From contig JAYKKI010000009.1 in assembly GCA_039881145.1 (NCBI GenBank), positions 7,412,501-7,476,500 of the forward strand: a stretch of 64,000 nucleotides of DNA. The letters are read 5' to 3'. The notes beneath the pieces are model-generated. The model saw only the letters and a program-made list of their open reading frames with translations. It was not told the origin of the DNA and ran no database searches. The stretch comes from Druceiella hillmani (taxonomy: Eukaryota > Arthropoda > Insecta > Lepidoptera > Hepialidae). Position 1 is the first letter of the stretch. Every line of letters starts with the position of its first letter. The translations under genes were made by a program, and so were the position numbers. Shown here piece by piece: positions 23,101 to 34,300 of the stretch.

Positions 23101-26100
23101 ATTAATTAACTCATATAATATATTTTTATTTCTTTTTGGGACATAATGGTTAAATAAATAAACGAAAAACTATTTATCATAAGAAACCAATTAAAATCTA
23201 AATCAGACCTATTCACCAGTAAATATGTTAATACACGTTTAATTTGAGTCCACAATAAGAATTTATTTTTGAAAAGCTTTGTGTTTTGTTAAAAACAACA
23301 AAACGCATGGTGATCATTTTTAAAGCGTATTTTTTTCAAAAACGTTTTTCATCGTGAATGGGTTCTACTTTTTTAACGTAATTTTTTTTTTGTATTCTTA
23401 TAAATGGTATTATTTGGGTGGAATGGAACTATATAGATTTATATAAACCGTGGAATAAGAAACCAAATAAGTCTATATTTTTTTGCTAGAATTAAAAGAA
23501 AATTGCAGAAATCTTACAGAATGTTTTCAATAGAACTATTGTAACAGCACTTGGGTTTTCTGTAAGTCGTTTTTTGTTGTGTTCATTTATCGTTTATAGA
23601 TATGAGTCCTAAAATAATTTGTATTAATGTTTACTGTATTACGATCATAAATATACTTAATGAAAGTGTTTACGTGCAGACAAAAACTCTGCACATGTCA
23701 TCGAGGCGCTTTGGTAATATAACTCCCTGTCCATGTTTCGTAACAGCTTTCATTCTTTCAGACCATGGATCACGGTTTCCCATTATTTCAGGCCACATAT
23801 TGCGTGCAACGAACAGATTATCAATTTTCCGTTTTGTCTTCTCCAAGCTGAAACCGCTTGCAAGTAAAAATCGAAAAAGGCGTTTGTCGGCTGTAAGTTT
23901 AAAAAAAAATGTATTAATTTTTTTACCTAATATAAAAATTATGTATAACATAAGGCACGCAAGTAATATAACATTAATTATACGCATGCATCTCATTATA
24001 TTTTCTCATAGTAAATCCGGGGTTTCTACTTCCTAAAAACATATATAATAACCTACACAAGAGAAGAAAGCCTTTGTAATGCTTTCTTTCCTTGTTAAGA
24101 TTGTTCCCAAAAGTGTGGAAGAGTGATGAATTCCTCATTACAGATTTTACCTTATTCAAAATGGAATGGTTTACAAATAACCAATTTTTGCTGCATGTGG
24201 AATAAAGCTTTTGTTCATCCGCATTGATTCTTTTTGAATTAATTCCAAGTTGGTTTCTTTAAGTAGAAGGAAAGAACAACTGAACAATTCTGGAGAATCT
24301 AAGCTTTAATTTTTTTAATCTTCTCTCTTCCTGCAGCAGCTAGTTTGCCACGGTTGTTTTTATTGAGTTTCCAGCTTACCCCTTATTATATAATTTATTA
24401 TTATGCAAATAAACTGATAGTATTTGCGTAGCTGAATTATAGAAGTATTGTTTGATTATAGTAAATTGTCTCAAAACAAGTTTAAAGTTGATTGCCCAGA
24501 AGATTTTGTGCTGCCCAAAATATTAACTACTCCTTAAAAATGGACGGTACTGAAACATTCATGTATGCAGATAATAAAATGTTATTGAGGTCAATAAAAT
24601 AATGCTGAGTTTATAACAAAAAATCTATTTCGAATTTCAACGACAATTGGTGGATACGCAATGGACTATTAAAATGAGGTAACATCTGCACGCAATGAGA
24701 AATCGTTAATTTCTTCCAACATCTGCAAATTGAAATCAGCGTCGTAACATTTCTTCATCAAATAATTTCATGCAGCATTATTGCAACCAATTTAAATTAA
24801 TAAAATTTTAGAGATTTCCACTAGGACCAAAACCATAATTGAATGATGTGTGATAGCTTTGTCGATCATTTTCATAATAGAACGATAGCCGGATCTACTC
24901 GTACTTGTTAAAATAATACAATTTTATTGCATTTTTTTATATACGACTAATTTCTCATTAATAATTCCATACGTAAATGCTTGCAATTCCAAAAAAAACA
25001 ATTCTATGCAAAAAAACGAAACTCTTGTGGGATGACTCTATCAATTTTAGGAATTTTTCTCAGAAATCATATGACGAAGGACGATGACGATGACACTGTG
25101 ATAAATGTACTAACCCACATTTACGAATGCCGATAGCAAAATACACAAAATTATTGAAACGGAATTTTAAAGGAGGCAAATTAAGTTTTTTTTAATTTGT
25201 TTTACTATATATGACGTCAGTTGAAAAAGTGACAAATAAGGATTCCTTTACTATTTATTTTAGAATTTTATATGATTTAGTTTTAGAAATATTGCTAAAA
25301 ATGTCTACAAACATTTTTTCAGAAAACTATAGATGCAGAAACTTGAAATTTGGCATCGTAGTGAAATAATTAACAGTAGACACTCAAAAATAATCATAAT
25401 TTCATAAATCATAATCAGAAATTTTCTTTAAATTTCTTATTTCTTATGCAACGTCAACTAATAGAGCAAGGATGGATAATAAAAATGGATAATAAAACTA
25501 GTGTTTGAGGAATTTTACATAATATGTATCTGGACATATCATTGAAAAAGTATATAAGAAATGTCTCATCCATCTCTTAAATTGTTTAAGACAAGATTAA
25601 GAAAGAACAGTTACTGGAATTTTATTTAAAATCCATCAAATTTGAAACTTCATAATTTGTGGTATACTTTCGATATCTTTACATCTATTGAAGATACATT
25701 ATACAATATATTTGCATGCTGGAAAATAATAGTAATATGCACTATACATGTACTTAAATTTTTAATACGCCTGTGTTTATGGAATATTCATAATTGAAGT
25801 TCTAAACATATTTAATAGGTTCATTAGACTCACGTTTCGATAAAAATATTGACAATTTATAACTGCATTTTTTATGGCTACGTGGAGTGAGCTGGAGTAA
25901 TATAGCACACCAAGGAAAAAAATGTTCTATTGAGTACTATTATACAACATAAAGAAATTATTTATCAGTTAATTATATTACCAGTTCCATTTAAATTGTA
26001 AATATTTCACTTCTGCATTACTTAATAAAATATTAAAGTTAATTAAATTATAAATTAAATGTTAAGTTAGTTATACTTACAAATGCCCCCTTCAGGAAGA

Positions 26101-26243
26101 TGAGGCTGCATCTTGTACCACTGATTGATGCTTTCTATACTCTCACGTACCATTTTGTCCGTCATATTGTACTTAGCTATAATCAATTCGTAGTCCTCCT
26201 TCTTCACTAGAAGGAAATCATCTGATTCAACCAACGATGACAT
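19165..26243 (-). CDS. CRAL-TRIO lipid-transfer protein gene B (alpha-TTP/clavesin-like), five coding exons
   Basis: On the minus strand, joining 26243-26081, 23890-23674, 20335-20143, 20036-19823 and 19325-19165 gives an intact 315-codon frame ending in TAA. The five exon lengths and all intron phases equal those of gene A, and every junction is GT..AG. Residues 1-54 keep the QPHLP element. Exon 2 has FSLEKTKRKIDNL and EIMGNRDP. Exon 3 has DVIKLTLMAYDYRIS. Exon 4 has IKGIHYINMP, then HKDKESLHKIIPKNVLPSNL and GG. The tail ends in LLGLQGSFRTLEID. The expected role is binding and transfer of a hydrophobic small molecule or lipid in the cytosol; the ligand is unknown. The gene faces A tail to tail, about 8.7 kb apart. 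Intron 3 hosts an antisense non-LTR ORF1 relic, and intron 4 is only 106 bases with a (TA)n tract. Confidence 0.9.
19823..20036 (-). CDS. gene B coding exon 4
   Basis: The acceptor TTTTCAG precedes 20036 and the donor GTATGT starts at 19822. It encodes NCFGAKIKGIHYINMP and the HKDKESLHKIIPKNVLPSNL-GG signature. Confidence 0.9.
20068..20098. repeat. (TA)n microsatellite inside the 106-bp intron of gene B
   Basis: About 15 TA units occupy nearly a third of the intron between exons 3 and 4. Confidence 0.95.
20143..20335 (-). CDS. gene B coding exon 3
   Basis: The acceptor TTCTGTAG precedes 20335 and the donor GTGAGC starts at 20142. It encodes FQSEDLTNYNIMDVIKLTLM and HYILDCADMKFDHIKQVTP. Confidence 0.88.
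20336..21795 (-). other. gene B intron 3, distal part
   Basis: This non-coding stretch lies between exon 3 and the ORF1 relic. A plus-strand frame at 21093-21332 has a basic peptide (RQKRVDRQSMGRGTRIQKKV) that I do not recognise. Confidence 0.4.
21800..22360 (+). pseudogene. non-LTR retrotransposon ORF1 relic
   Basis: The plus strand encodes a charged, helix-prone protein typical of ORF1 of insect Jockey/CR1-like elements. The line starts MEVSFTKLEDKI near 21868 and continues through FFGVEEGKNSYFQLKEEVI, and, after stops and a frameshift, KELKVQQKPETDRANKTFIR and LIITENDRKSSSV. The FGVEE and K-x-L-K-V-Q-Q blocks are those expected in the RNA-binding and C-terminal ORF1 region. At least three stops or frameshifts are present. 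It sits antisense in intron 3 of gene B. No endonuclease or RT follows, so it was already fragmentary. Confidence 0.65.
22361..22401. repeat. 41-bp palindrome cutting the ORF1 relic
   Basis: GACACAAATTACAAAACG, a 5-base spacer, and its exact complement. The left arm is part of the ORF1 coding line (PDTNYK), so the right arm is the newer inverted copy. Confidence 0.9.
22402..23060 (+). other. unidentified protein-like segments
   Basis: Two plus-strand stretches look formerly coding but are not recognised. At 22395-22680 a frame with few stops includes STFAEKLAHNIRYQKIISRD and SKIDKHFLIRLDTMG. At about 22840-23050 a frame includes VGVMAFMLNDHMKSHIIEFY and EIQQCYNHPKGL, then NEGGLHPTLGAPN. They follow the ORF1 relic but do not resemble endonuclease or RT. 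They could be from another transposon or a captured gene. Confidence 0.3.
23674..23890 (-). CDS. gene B coding exon 2
   Basis: The acceptor CTTACAG lies just above 23890 and the donor GTAAAC starts at 23673. It encodes DKRLFRFLLASGFSLEKTKR through to the EIMGNRDPWSERM region. Confidence 0.88.
23891..26080 (-). other. gene B intron 2
   Basis: Non-coding. The part at 24790-24920 is clearly similar to 45480-45600 near copy C, marking one edge of the segmental duplication. Nothing else is recognised. Confidence 0.5.
26081..26243 (-). CDS. gene B coding exon 1
   Basis: The ATG (26243-26241) directly follows ATTTCAG on the minus strand, and the donor GTAAGT begins at 26080. It starts MSSLVESDDFLLVKKEDYEL. 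The upstream in-frame ATG visible in the raw frame lies in the intron. Confidence 0.9.
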
Positions 26244-27654
26244 CTGAAATACGATCATGATATATTCATTTAAACATTATATATACCGATTTACTTTCTC
26301 ATAAATCGTAACAAGTAGTCATATTGACTCTAATTTCTTTTCTTTCTCTTCTATTAAAAACAATTCGTAAAAAAACAATAACAATCACGACAGTTGTTTT
26401 GTTTTTGCTATCCATTTTATTAGTAAAATAGTTACGTTTATATAATTTGTTATAATTATTATACATTCTGAAAATATTACAAAATATAATATGTAATTAT
26501 GAAAAGGAATATCATTTATTTCATTGAAATGTAATTTTGCAATGTAATCGATTTTATATTCTGTTATATTGTGCTTGATATTTATTATTCATATTCGTAA
26601 ACTAATTGCTTGATTAGTGTTTCGTAACGAAAACAAAGGTTGCAATTAATATTACATCCAAAATTTGGTATTTATAGGAGAACATGACAATCCTTTAATT
26701 TATATGATCAAATGACGTAATTTGAGAAATAGTGTAAACAATAATTTTTTTTTTATTAATTTTTAAAACACACCCATTCTCTTGTAAAAGTGTAACAGAT
26801 ATGCAAATATTTCCTAAGTGCACGTTCCTACATGTATTAAAATTTTACATATTTTTTCTTAAAGAATTTAAAATTCAATCATTAACATTCCGATAGCAAG
26901 ACCAAGCGCGCGAGTTTAAATCTGATGAATAGAAATTGTCGAAACCGTTAAAGCGATTTGAGTTTAACCTCAATTTAAGATGTAAAACGTTTTTATGCTT
27001 GTCTAGTTTTTTTTGTACGCAGACATTTTTTTGTTTTGAGTTTAGTTTTTATTTTTTATTGTAAGCTTATTGCATATCATGGTGAAGTTTTATTAACTTA
27101 CTCAAGATTTTAGTGAGAAGTGTTGTTTTTCAAACATTGTGAGATGATATTTCCGGTAGTATGTAATATAACTCTATAGTATATAATGCAAGAATGATAT
27201 AAGGCTCTGATCGGAGACTATTTCTGCACTAAATCCCGCAAAAAGAAGTCATTTATTAATTTTTGAATACGGGGAACTAAAATTATTTTCAAATTTATTA
27301 TGTAAATTTATATGTATTGAATATTACAAATGCGGATAGCTCGGATGACGAAGTAAGATATAACCTAAAAAAAGTTTCCAAATTGATCAACATTGAATAT
27401 AACTATTACATGCCAATAGATGGCCCAACATGTATACTATATCTATTGCCCTCGTGTTTGAGGACTCAGAATAAGCACATAAATTCCGTCGCCTTAATAA
27501 AAAATCAACGCGGGCCAAACGGTGGTCAAAAGCTAAAATTTAATAAAGCTTTGTATTTAACATACAACAAACTATATCTTTATGTTATTAGTAAAACGTG
27601 TAAATCAAAATTATCAATTAAAAAACTAGTATCAGCCTTTTTTTCTAATTGATA

Positions 27655-27722
27655 ATTTAAAGTTAAAGTCAATGTCCAGAAACATTTCAAGTTTAAAGTC
27701 AATGTCCAGAAACATTTCCTAA
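27655..27722. repeat. tandem direct duplication of about 30 bp
   Basis: AAAGTCAATGTCCAGAAACA occurs twice, each copy preceded by an AGTT(T)AAAG segment. Confidence 0.9.
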
Positions 27723-29717
27723 GTTGAAAGCGATAGAGCTTGTTATATGTATTTATTACAAGAGATAAAAAAACTGACAAAATGACGTAAGTAAATCCGT
27801 TACGTAGGTGCACCAGGAAAAATATTCGATATCTTTATTTGGAGATATTTATCAACGTAATTTTCCTTAAAGAGAAAAAAAAGTTTTAAAAACAAGTTTG
27901 TGTACATTTCTGCATCATATTGGACGTATGTTGATTTCAAAGCGAGGTGATAATTCATTTAAAGACAGATTCAATGAACTATGTCTCAAAAATGCATTAA
28001 TAAATATAGTAACTTATCAACCTGATGTTACTCTGAATATTTCTTAGTTTGGTGGTAAATATAGTTTAAATAAACTATTGAATTTTTTCACCACAATTCT
28101 GTTTTGAATCAAGTGTATTTATAACTTTTAAGTGTATTGATGTTAAATCTATTAAAATATACTTCAATAATTTGATTATCTTTTTAAGGTCTTCTTTTTT
28201 TGCACGAAAAGAGAATATTTTAATTTTAAGATATTGTTAACTGTACCAGATGTAGAAATTAATGTAAATTAAAAGAGATCACTTTTAGAAAACGAACTTA
28301 TACAATAAATATAAACGACAATATTATTCTTTTGATATTTAATTTTGATTTGGTGTTCTTAACGTAGCACATAAAAAACCAGACAGGATATTTATTTTAA
28401 ATAACAAATTTGCTGGTTCGATAGAGACTTAATTTATCCACCTTTGTGTATTTAACACACGGGTTTTACAAATTTGCTAAGCAAAAACTTTGATATTTAT
28501 TTTTAAAAATTTTGTAAAATTCACTTATTTTTATGTACGTTGGTTTTATTTTTACCAACTCTTTTTTTCCTTTTAGCAAATGGTTTATATTTGTAAGATT
28601 TGTTTATGTTCAAGATAATAACCATATTCTATATATCAATACGTTTATAAAAATTAGCAAAATTTTAACATATGAAAGTTTGTTATACATACGACAAATT
28701 TTAGTTTGCTTTACTTTAAAATTACTACTCTATATTCAAACTTGATTATTTATAGTAAAAGTATAAATAACGTCTATTTTATCTCCTTATAATGTACTGT
28801 AAAAGAAAACTTATGTTTTACAATATACTTTCTGTCTTCGAACCATACAATTAATTTGCTTATATCCTGTGTCGGTCAGCGAGCGATAACGGAAAATGTT
28901 TCCGAAAACGCGGGCATCCGGGGAAACTTTTGGAAATCAAAGTAAATGACGACAACCCGTTTTAACATATCTTCATGAATATTTATGTGGTGGTATGTTG
29001 CATAATTTCGTTGTGATATCGGGTTTAAGCCAGTTTTGTAGTACATAATAATTATGAACAACGATCTTAGCCTAAAGGGTTGTCAAATGCTTACAATTTT
29101 GTCTAGTTTTACATTTATATTTTAAATACAGTGTTTATCTCCCCATTATTTACTAAATTATTTAAATTTTCGAAGATCTATTTCCGGTTGGGGTATGAAA
29201 TTTCTTTGTAGTAATATTATTTTAATTTTTAAAATAGTGCTAAATTTCAAAATATAATAATCAGAATTTTTTATAACATTGAATATTTAATATCTGAAAT
29301 ATGAAGTACTTAATGCGGAAACATTTTCGACGAACTTATTGTTAAAAGATCAATTTATTTATGAAAAACCAACCATAACTTTCATCTGATTGTAATTACA
29401 ATTACATATAGAAATATAATAGAAATTACAATTACAAATTTACAACCAAAAATTTTAATTAAAAAAACGTATAACTTATAAGCTGAATCCTTATTGAAAT
29501 TGAAGCCCATTATAGAATATTCGATAAGGACAAGAGGTAACCTTCATTCTAAAGTAAATCCTAAACATTATCACAGTGAAAATACATTGAAATCGGTCTA
29601 GTAGTCCTCGCTGCTGTCAAATTTAGCTTACAAAATTACGAAAAGATGTTTTTTTACTTCTTTTCCATTCCACACACGCCCATCATATACAATTTTCCAA
29701 CAATATTTAATGTAAAT

Positions 29718-29821
<104 letters not shown>

Positions 29822-32084
29822 AATATCGAAGATAATTTCAATATATTTATTCTCATATACATTTTATTTAAATAATTTTTATATCAGGTAACTGGACAGA
29901 ACCTAACAATATCAGGGTACAGCACAAGTAGTTTAGTTTTTCATTTAAAACTTTTCTTCTTTTTCTACTTCCGGACATTAAACGTGTACGCGAGATTACA
30001 GATTAGAGAATGTAAGCGAGATTAGCCGATAAAATATTAAACAAAATGAATTATATAGAGGTATATGGCCTATTAAGTGAAAGGGAGATTCAGCGAAACT
30101 TCGTAGAACAAAAAGTGCATATAATCGAAGATACTGAAGATATATTGTGGTGGGGAAAAAGGTCAAAGAATATTTACTCATATCTATTTGCATAGACTTG
30201 ATGGGATGGCGCAGACCAGTAATAGCCAAGTTCCTATTTAATCTGTCAATCACAATTTAAAAATTATTATGAAATAAATCTAGTACCATGTCAGGTATTA
30301 GAAATTTCATATCTAGACTCCGATGTCAGTGTAATAAATATTTACATTTATAGACATATTTTGTACTGCATGTGAAATATATTTTTCGTCAGATTTATCT
30401 TTCATGCTACAATATAGGTCTAAATTAGTATTAATTTTTTATAAAACATCTCATTGCTTCGAAGAAATTAGTTATTGACGTTGTATATGAAAACAAAGCT
30501 TATACCGTATTAATACAAAGATATTATTATTGACAAATATGCTAATAATGAGGGCGAAAATTGCAACTTTATTGTGAATTGAAATATAATTTTAGAATCA
30601 ATTAGTATAAAGTAGTACACGTCTTTGTAAATTATTTTATCAATTATGATATTTAATGTACATTTAAATTGATAATTTCGTTTAAAAATTTACGCCTCTA
30701 ATTTTGTTGTGTAGTTGTGGATTAATTTAATCACTAAAAAGCGTTATTATTAGAATTAATCGGGATGGAGTGTCACCTTTATATTAGAACCAATAGTAAA
30801 CATAAACATTTTGTTTTTAATTTTTGTTCGTTATAAAATGTTCCAAACATATTATATTTACAAATGTTTACATTAAAATTATACAACTAAAATTATACAA
30901 CCCGAAAATTCAACCACAATTATTTAAATGAAGCAAAGATGTGAATTACTTGCTAGTTATACCACTTTGTACATATATAGTGAGTGAATTATACCTATAT
31001 AGTATACTAGTCTATAGAGAGTACATATTTTAACAGTGCGCAACAACTGGAATAGCTTTTGTAGAAATGGCGAATTAAACGTGCAACATTTTTTTTTAAT
31101 TATTTGCTAAACGTGTTACATTAATATCATTTTTAATAAATATTATTATATAAAAATTTATAATTAAAATGTCTACAAAATAATGACAAGTTTTTTGAGA
31201 AATATCATAGCAATCATAGCAATTATAAGGGTGTTTCGTCATTTAATAACTCAATAATTTTTTTGGTTTAAAAGTTTCCAGGTGACGTAAAACTTTGATT
31301 AATCTAAACATAAATGCAAAATTAGAAAAAAAATATTTAATCCGTCTTTAGGCCTTAATTTTTTTTATATTTTCATAATCCGAATAATGAAGTTATAATT
31401 AAAAAAATCAAAATTCAAAATGATCAATTCTCACAAGTGACGTGTTTTTGTATAGCATTGGGAACGACCAAGAAGACGTAAGTGTGTCTATAACAAGACA
31501 AAGTCAGATAAAAAAGAAGACGCGCAGAGAAGTTCGACCACTGAGAATACGTCCGGATATAGGTTGTGTCGCTCTCGCCAATATACTCTGTAATATTTTT
31601 ACTTTAAGGTTTACTGTAAGCAGTTTCACTTGAAAACATTCCTTTCACGTGGCTTCGTTATTAACCTGTATTGCAGCGAGACTAGACCCCAACAATGACT
31701 TTCTTTACTTTAAAATTATTTTCTTTATTTATTTGATATTCTTATAAACATTGTTATGTCTTGTTAGATATGATCCCTTGTATTTACGTCCATATCGTTT
31801 TTTTCCTAATAACGTTATATAATGCGAAACTAGAACAAATTTATTTTCTTATTTGGCACGAGCCAGATATCATTTTATGATGGGTATGATGAACTCGTAT
31901 TTTTTGATATAAAATAATATTTACAATGTGTTACTGTTGATTATAATACTGTTGTAAAATTAATTAAATAATTTTCGTGCGTAATTGACGTGCGACAAAA
32001 AATATGTAAAATTATGTTCAAGAAAACAAATATCAAATGTCAGCCAAAATATTAAGTCAAGGACAGATTACAACTAAATGAATA

Positions 32085-32160
32085 ACGACAGTTGAATAAC
32101 AACATTTGTATGTATGCAGCATGTGTGCTGCACAAAAGCCGGCCAAGGTACAGACTGGTA
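32085..32160. other. conserved non-coding block shared with copy C segment
   Basis: GAATAACAACA, a GTGTGCTGCA/GTGCTCAGCA core and GCC(A/G)GCCAAGGT align with 48025-48080 in the same orientation. The block is inside the proposed first intron of gene B. It could be an enhancer, an alternative exon or chance retention. Confidence 0.5.
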
Positions 32161-33515
32161 CGTGAAAGTTAATTTCTTTTCGCTCAAGTCAAAATTCATT
32201 TTGCGTGATGAACTCATTTCAGTCGAAACTTGAAAAAGTATACTCTTTTTAAGGAATAATCATTAAAAGGGCCGTATGATACTAGTTCAATGTTAGCTTC
32301 TGACTATATTTAAGCATCCGAATCCTGCAATATGAAACAGGGATTTCTCCTGTGAAAAATATTTTTCCATCACTTAATGAAAAGTTTTCGTGGTTCCTAT
32401 TACTCAGAAAACGCTTGTTTTTTGTGGCTAAAGTGAAGAATGAGAATTCTCTACTTTTCCGTAGTATTTGTTTGTTCAATACTAATCATAGTAGCACCAG
32501 ACTCTGTTGTGTACGTTTTCGACATATTTTTGACAAATAAACGTATTATTACGGACGAATATTTAAACAAAATTTATCGTTTAAATTTATAGAAAAATTA
32601 CACAAATGACCAACAATTTTCCTTTTATATTTTGTATTGTTATAGTATAGAAAATTCTATAAAACTATCTGAGATTTTATAAATGGTAACAAATAAAAAT
32701 ATATATCAACTTCCGTATAATTTGTTTCGTCCTTCATATATTGTCATTACAACTATTCTTGCAAACATTTTAGAAAAATCAAATATTTTTAATGGTAGAC
32801 ATATTACATTTATTAATAATGAGTTAATTAAAGAAAAATAAATGTTAAAAAGGAAATTGTTTTAATTTTTAAGAAAATTTTATTGAATTCTATTTGAAAA
32901 AGGGACAGCAGTAAAAGTAATAAACAAAATGTCGACTTCCTACCATTTTCATCACTTTCAGTATAGTCAACCAATAAATTTATCTTGAGTTTTACATTTT
33001 TGTAAACACCACGTATTTTTAGTTTTATTTATAATTCTAACATGTATAAGAATTACATCACTGATGTTAATACTTGACAATTTCGACGAAATTATATTAC
33101 CTAAAAATAAAAAAAAAAGATACGTTCTAAAAATATCTAAGTACATACTCTTTAATAATGCATATTTTCATTATCTTAAGACAGTTACTCTCAATTTAAT
33201 ACATAGTTTATATTTGCATAATATGTAAGGAAGCATACCGCATCTATTATTTTATTGTAATCGTGAACATATTGCTTATAATCGAAATATAGTTTTAAGT
33301 AAAACCGATTTGATAGGTGAATGTGCAAACTTACTTGAACGATATTAAGTTCCACATTCTAAAATCTGTTCGTTTAAAATATTACACAACATAGTTCACA
33401 CGAGCTTAATTCATATTTATTAATATATAACAGGCGTTGATATTTAATATATTTAGGATATCATATTAATTCGTAATTTATCACAGTATTACACTTTAAT
33501 TGAATATGTACTTAC

Positions 33516-33660
33516 GATTAGTTCAATGACCACTCACATATACTGTTCCGGGGCAACTGATATTTGCATCGCTTATCGCTGCATTTCTTGGCCAGGCTTA
33601 ATTCGCAGCTAGTTTCATTCAATAGCACCGCTTCCATCAACTCGAGTACAAATAACCGAA
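33516..33660 (-). promoter_or_regulatory. proposed promoter and 5' non-coding exon of gene B
   Basis: On the minus strand TCAGTTGCC at 33560-33552 fits an arthropod initiator. It is followed about 40 bases later by AACTAATC and the donor GTAAGT starting at 33515. The same arrangement occurs upstream of gene A (ending 2763) and in copy C near 48.63-48.70 kb, where the donor reads AT instead of GT. There is no TATA box. The start site would be near 33558, giving a 43-nt leader exon. The motifs are visible; use as a promoter is inferred from conservation in three copies. Confidence 0.5.
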
Positions 33661-34300
33661 TTGGTAAAATTGTGATTTAATATCTTTTTCTTTCGATTTC
33701 ACATTTCTGTTCTCAAAAAAAAAATTAATACGTTTTTAATTAGAGTAAAATGATTTTACTAGACAGAGCTGAATATTTTGACCGTATTTTATTACAATTA
33801 TGGATATTTTCTAATTATTCTAATAAATTATTCCACTCTGTACTAAATTTATACTAACAAGGTTTTTAGTTTTCTTTAAATAATATGTCATTTACAAGAA
33901 TATTTCTCCAGTAAGCCTCAAAAGTTTTACATCGTTGATGCGACACCATATACGACATATATCTCTATACACTATGGTACAAAATGAAATTTAAAAACTG
34001 ATTTTTCAAGCAGATCACGAAACCGGTCCTTTCTATATGCATAAAGTACGTTGAAGTGCATTTGTTACAAACAAAATGTAGCCAATGACATATTTAGAAA
34101 ACAATAAACAAAAAGTGCAACATCCACATAATTTTTAATATAAATATTTTCTTTATTGATTAAGAAATAAATCATTGCGTAATAATGGGGTATTTAATGG
34201 ACCAAAGCTCCAGCAAGTACTAAATACGTGTAAATATTTCAAATTTGCTTTTTATTTATACGCTTATGCGACCCTTGTCAATGTTACATTATGATCATTA
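33661..34300 (-). promoter_or_regulatory. upstream flank of gene B conserved with copy C
   Basis: Short blocks recur in order near copy C: GACAGAGCTGAATA (33771) with GACAGATCTGAATA (48942), ACATATATCTCTATACAC (33955) with ACATATATCTTCTCTACAC (48980), and the 34018-34092 block AAACCGGTCC...CAATGACAT with 49187-49257. They may hold regulatory sites or simply mark the duplicated segment. Confidence 0.4.

Noticed and set aside
23602..24036. 144-codon plus-strand frame
   Set aside because: It is the antisense shadow of gene B exon 2 (23674-23890).
27317..27813. 111-codon plus frame and overlapping minus frame
   Set aside because: No recognisable family. The region is intronic to gene B and includes a simple direct duplication.
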